A stretch of DNA of 64,000 nucleotides, taken from the NCBI GenBank assembly GCA_000149265.1, contig CH002711.1, positions 554,686-618,685 of the forward strand, given 5' to 3'. Positions 25,101 through 31,100 of this stretch are shown here, in pieces. Both the position numbers and the translations under genes were made by a program. Source of the stretch: Ciona savignyi (taxonomy: Eukaryota > Chordata > Ascidiacea > Phlebobranchia > Cionidae). Each line of letters begins with the position of its first letter. The stretch's first letter is position 1. Under the pieces are notes generated by a model that saw only the letters and a list, made by a program, of their open reading frames with translations, was not told the DNA's origin and searched no databases.

Positions 25101-28100
25101 GGGTTACAGAGCGGATGAGAGTATTTACTACTCTAATCAGTGTTGCCCACAATGTGTTGTTAATAGATGCGAATACATAAGAGAGAATGGAACTGATTTT
25201 TATGAGGTAATTACTGTTTGAATCCAACTGCTATATAATTTGGTAGATATATAAATTAGATTCTAACATTAAAATACCAACCTTGATTGATTGAACTGTT
25301 TATATACTGAGGTAACCAGTATATAAACTAAGCTGTCACTAAGTGGTGTTTTGAGTCTGGGCTTTTTACACTTCAAATTATTTTCTGTCACAAATGATAA
25401 TGGTTGAATATATTATGTAGTTGCTTGTTTTGGTTAAGACTGGTATTAATGCCAAACCAGATGTGGCCAGAACCCAGTGAACTAATAGGTTCTACAAAAA
25501 ATTAAATAAATGCCCACATCACATTTAACACACTGCAATAACTTCAGTAGCCTGACAGTAGGCATGAGGTAATATGATAATTGTCTGTGTAATACCAGTC
25601 CTTGCATTCCTATTTGATGAACAAAAGCTGAACATTAAAAATATATGCAATTCTTTTTGCCTTTTTTGTCCCAAAGTTTGCTATGAACATCTACTAGGAA
25701 AATGATTAATGAAAAGAACCTCACTTTATGTTTTTTTGCAAAACAAATCTGTTGAATTTAGAATTAGAACAAGACAGATTTATGTTTTCTCATAGTTATT
25801 AAATTTTGTCCAAAAATGTATTAACTTTGACAAAACTAATTTGAGTTTGCATTGATGCTATTCCAGGTGGGTGAAGAGTGGAGTGCTGATGTGGAGGGAT
25901 GCTTACGACGGAGCTGTGAGGAGGTCGCTGGTATAGCAACCATCAGGAAGGCAGCAGCAGAATGCGATGACCCTGCTCCTTCAGATTGCTCCACTGGATT
26001 CAAGTCGGTGTGCGAGAAAGAGTCGTGCTGTGTACAATGCAGATGCAGTAAGTGCACTGTGTTGTGTATGTTTTTTTTATAATGCCTTAAGATAAGCTGA
26101 TGGATGAAACATGATACCATTTGCTGGAAAGTTGGTTGAATAAATCTACTATCTTACCAGATGCATGTAGATTTGGCAATGAAATGAATACTTATAACCC
26201 CAGTGGTGATAAATGCGTTGAAAAAGGCAACAATGTCTTTCTAGCTCCTTTATCCAGACTTAAGTTATGTAATTTATTTAAAAAATTTTTACTTAATTAA
26301 ATGCACTTTATTGTTGTGTATATGACCTATATGACTGCTGCATATTCCTACCCTAAACATGACTTTTCTGAACATAATCTAATTTTCAGTTCCCGATGCA
26401 GTTTGTTTGGTCAATGGAACATTACTGCAGGTAGTCTTTTATTCTCAAAGTTTTTATTTTTTTTAATAAAACTATGTTGTGTTGTTTCATGATTCATTAC
26501 GCTAAAAAAGTAACATACTTTCTATTAATGTCTTGTAGAGACAGTGTCTCCATGCCAAAGTAGCATGTTTAAAATATAATACATAAAGATTATTACAATT
26601 TTCATCAAAATATTACATGAAAAATGCAAATTTATGATATTTGAAGTTTTTATGTTGACAAATTTCAAAAAGCATCAATATTAAAATAAATTTTAGGTGT
26701 CTTTGCTTTGATAATCCTTTTTTCTTTAATGTACTACATTCTGCCATAACAGTGGTTCCCAAACTTTTTGAGCGCGACCCAAATCTAAGTTAAATAATAA
26801 CCTAACGACCCAAACCTCAATATTGTACTTTTAATGTCAGCACTACTACTTTTTTACACGAGTCGATGATTTATTACAAACCAAATAGTGATTCAGTGCG
26901 ACTGATTAAACTGAGATTTCCCCTTCATAATATCCGCAATGCAAGGCTATATTTTGCTGAGTGCAATGCACAGCTGAACAGTACCACGATCATTGATACA
27001 AGTAAAACCCATATCCAAAAATGCTTTCTTGTACAATTTGGTCATCCTTAAATACTATATTCTTGCCCAAAATGTTCATGCTACTTTCAGAAAATTCAGT
27101 AAGTTATTGATGAACTGAAAATTCACGTGCTTGGGAAGCAAACATGTTTCAAGCTACCCTATTATACTACACAGCTAAACTTTCATACAATCAAAACTTA
27201 CTATCAGCTCTGATACTCCACTAACCTATTCTTCTCTAAATATTTATGTAATGAAGGCTAATTATGGTCCATAAGCGAACTGAACCCTACAACGCCACTG
27301 CGAGATATTACCAGCTAACTGCTCTTCCATTGAATTAAAACTTTTATAAAACCGCTTATGATGCAATAATCAAGGTTTAGAGACGAAGTGAAGTAATATG
27401 CGTATTGCGTATGCCATATGGGGATGATATGATACAATAGTTTAGTCACGAAGGAATTGAATGAATTTAAAACATAAAATAAAAATTGTTTTGTCAGCTT
27501 TAAATTATCTTGCCGCGACCCATTTTTAGACCCTTCGCGACCCGTGTTTGGGTCGCGACCCATACTTTGGGAACCACTGTGCTATAAGGTATAAATCGAA
27601 TATTTTAAGGCAGTGGTTCTTAAACTTTTTGGAGGTACCAAACCCCGCAAGTTTTATGCGGGCATTCACCGAACCCTTCGTTGAAATTCAAAATATATCT
27701 GTTAAAAAACTTGAGCCTAAAGGTAACTTATCCTAATCTCCGCCGAACCCCTGATACTGACTCATTGAACCCCTGGGGTTCGATCGAACCCAGTTTAAGA
27801 ACCACTGCTTTAAGGCATCTTACATGTCATACCATTCAGAGACCAGGTGATAATTTCAACATTAACGAATGCACGAGGTGTAATTGCACTGAGGAGATTG
27901 GGGCTGATGGTTTCCATGTCTCTCAATGTTTGACTACTCATTGCAAGCCGTGTCTGCCTGTAAGTAAAATACATAAGTTTTAATGTTAAATATTTGCATA
28001 TTTGGTCCAAGTTTAAGTATCAATTCATAGTATGAGGGTATATTTTGTAAAAAAGAGTCATTCTTTTGTTTTACTATTTGTGCATGATGTCAAATTTACT

Positions 28101-31100
28101 TTGTATTTTTCTGTATTGTATTGTTTTGTACAATTTCATTTAATATTTTTAGGGTTTCATCCTGGCAGAGGTTATGGGTTCATGTTGTGGATTGTGCAAA
28201 CCGGAACGATGTAGCCTCTCTTTACCTTTCCATGGTGAGAACAAAACCCAGATGTTGGAGGTAATAAAACTTGCGTTTTCTATATTTTACAGTTTAGTTT
28301 CGTTTTTATGTTTAGCTGTTGAGTAAAATGAGTTCAGCAGTCGCAAAAATAAAAGTTTTTTCCCAGTATCGGAAATAAAATTGTATTTCCAGTTTCCAGC
28401 GCATTAGCTCATACTTTGTATTATTAGTCGATTAAAGAGGTGCAGGCTTAAACACCCTCTTGTGCCTTTCTTGGCAAGGCACTTAGCAGGTGTCATTTAG
28501 ATTTACCAATAATTAAATGACTGCCCTCCTCTTCCCTCTCTTCCTTTGGAGCTAATTACCATCCAATGATGATCCCAACCTCAGAGGCTGATTTAATTTG
28601 TTAAAGTTTGTTTTTTAATATGCAGATAAACGAAGTATACCGGCACAGATGCTCCCAGTACAAATGCATAGCGGATTCTAGTGGATACGCAGTGGTTGTA
28701 GCTACCGATGTATTTTGTCCCCAAGTTAATATCACAAGATGCATTGATAATGGGGTAAACGTTCATATTGTGATATTTATCATTTTTCATAATTTTTTAT
28801 AAACAATTATGTAAACTTTTGTGTATGTGTTGACATAGAATAACATATGTTGATTGCAACTTACCCGGTTGGATTCAAAGTGGACGAGATTGGTCAGAAT
28901 CCACCTGATATATAATCTGTTTTGTGTGTCATTACTTGAGTTGCAGGAACCACTGCAGTGTGCTTAACCGTATTCTGGTGACATAGGAGTTCCCTGAGAG
29001 AGTATCCTTGTGTACGGCCTGGTATTTTTTAATGCATTGGAAAAATTAGTTATATTTAGTTTATTCTGTGTTGGAAAAAATAGTTATGTCTAGTTTATCC
29101 TGTTTATTATTTCTTAAAAAATAATTTAAAACAAATTTATTTTCAGGGAGTGGTTGTGTATGATGACGATGGCTGCTGTGCTGAGTGTAAGTTCATGTTA
29201 TTTACTTCTTTATGTGTCATGGAAAGGTTTCAATATGATGATTATGGGACAGTTTGTAGTCTCGATTTCCGCTCTGGCTATTATTCTGCCAGATTATGTG
29301 GCTGAACACCACACTTAACAGAGGTTGCATCAATTTAGTGTATGTTTTTAATAAAATTATTTTAAATAATAAACACACATTAATGATTCAAGAAACCTGA
29401 CTGTAGGCACCCATCAATCTCACAAATAATCATGTTTTAAAGCCCCATTTGTTGACCCAGCATCTGGTGTATACTGATATGCTATCCAAAATTATAATCT
29501 TATGGGAATTTATTGACACATTTAGTAATAAAAATAGAATATTTATGTTTATTTTCGTGAATTGGAAAATGCAAGGCATTTTCTCATGGGCTATCTCCAA
29601 ATTACCTTGCGCCCACGGTCATAATGAGCTATTGCAATATGTTTGATTTAGAATTTCATTCAATTTGGTAACACCCAGTTGTCCACTAAATTAAGAGAAT
29701 GTCCGCTTCGTGCTTTGCCCAGACACTCTACTGACTAGCTAACAACCAGTTTTAAACTTGCAACCTTTCAGCTAAAAGGCATCAAACCAACCAACCAAGC
29801 TAATAGGTCGGTTATATATACTTCTTTACACTTAGGTTACCAAGCACAGAGGACTTGTCAGGCCACCAAATCTGAGCCCAAAACTCTCTCAATCAGTGGC
29901 TGTGAGACTGATCGACCGGTAGAACTCGCATATTGCCATGGGGAGTGTGCTAGTGGCTCCCACTACCACGAGATCACTGGTGACTTTGTAAAGCACTGTA
30001 CTTGCTGCTCTGCTACTGATTACTACAACATGAGCATACCAGCAACTTGCGGCAATGGTACCCAGGTGAGAATTTGGATTCTGCATTTGTTGCTCAGTTT
30101 AAAAAGATTAGAATTTTTAAAACGACAGACATGGCCATCTGCAATAATAATATGAAATAGTATGCTAATGGGATATTTATTAATGGGTAGAAAAGGTTAA
30201 TGATCTCGAAGAGGCTGCTATCATTTTTGTCTTCAGTCAAAATCCTGTTAAGATTTAAACAATATTTACTATTTTTTTACCTTTTATTTTTAAAGACGCA
30301 GCCAACTTATATCCTTTGCATTGGTTTCTATTCACTACATGGGTGGCTGTTTATTTCGTCAAAGAACCCTTATGCTTGTCACTTAAAGTTGGAGATTTAT
30401 TAGATTGCAAAATAATCATCTATTGTAAGCCCCGCATTGCAGTTCCTTTCGGTTACATAAATACAAGCAAGTATTTTGACCAATACCCAGGTTATAGTGC
30501 CCCTGTGTTTTTTACATGTATATATTCTGTATTGCCCATTCCCGGATAAAAAGTTATTACTTTTTATAATATTTTCAGTATTTTATACTTGTAGATCCAA
30601 CTCGATTTCAAGATGATTACCGCTTGCACTTGCCTTGAGAACAAGAACTGCGACTCGTGGACAAACGTGGAAACTTTCAATATCTCCATGCAGCCACGGG
30701 AAGGTGGAGAAATGGTGAGATATCTGAGCATATTGAATATTCCAGTTTTATCCCCATCGATGGAAAACACACAGGAGACTTTTATATAGGCCATTGTCGG
30801 ATTACTGCGCGCCTACCATTGAGTTACCAGCGCTATTGCAGTGTGTTGTATAAGGTTAATACATTCTTTTAATTTTAGTTTACTCAATTAACCCATTAAG
30901 AGGTTTAGTTGTAAAGATTCAATTGGAAGGGTTTTAGTTGTAAAGGGTTCAGTTGTAAAAGTTTCATTTGTAAATGTTCCGTTGTAATGGTTCAATTGTA
31001 AAGGGTTCAGGGGTTCAGTATTAAAAAGTTCAGTTAACGATTGCCTCAATGGCTTTTAGAATTTATCTAACTGATTAATAAAAATTTATTCAATTTCTTA

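Noticed and set aside
26866..27563. Short open frames inside the hAT element as a transposase remnant
   Set aside because: No residues resembling hAT transposase; the frames are 60-80 codons and AT-driven.
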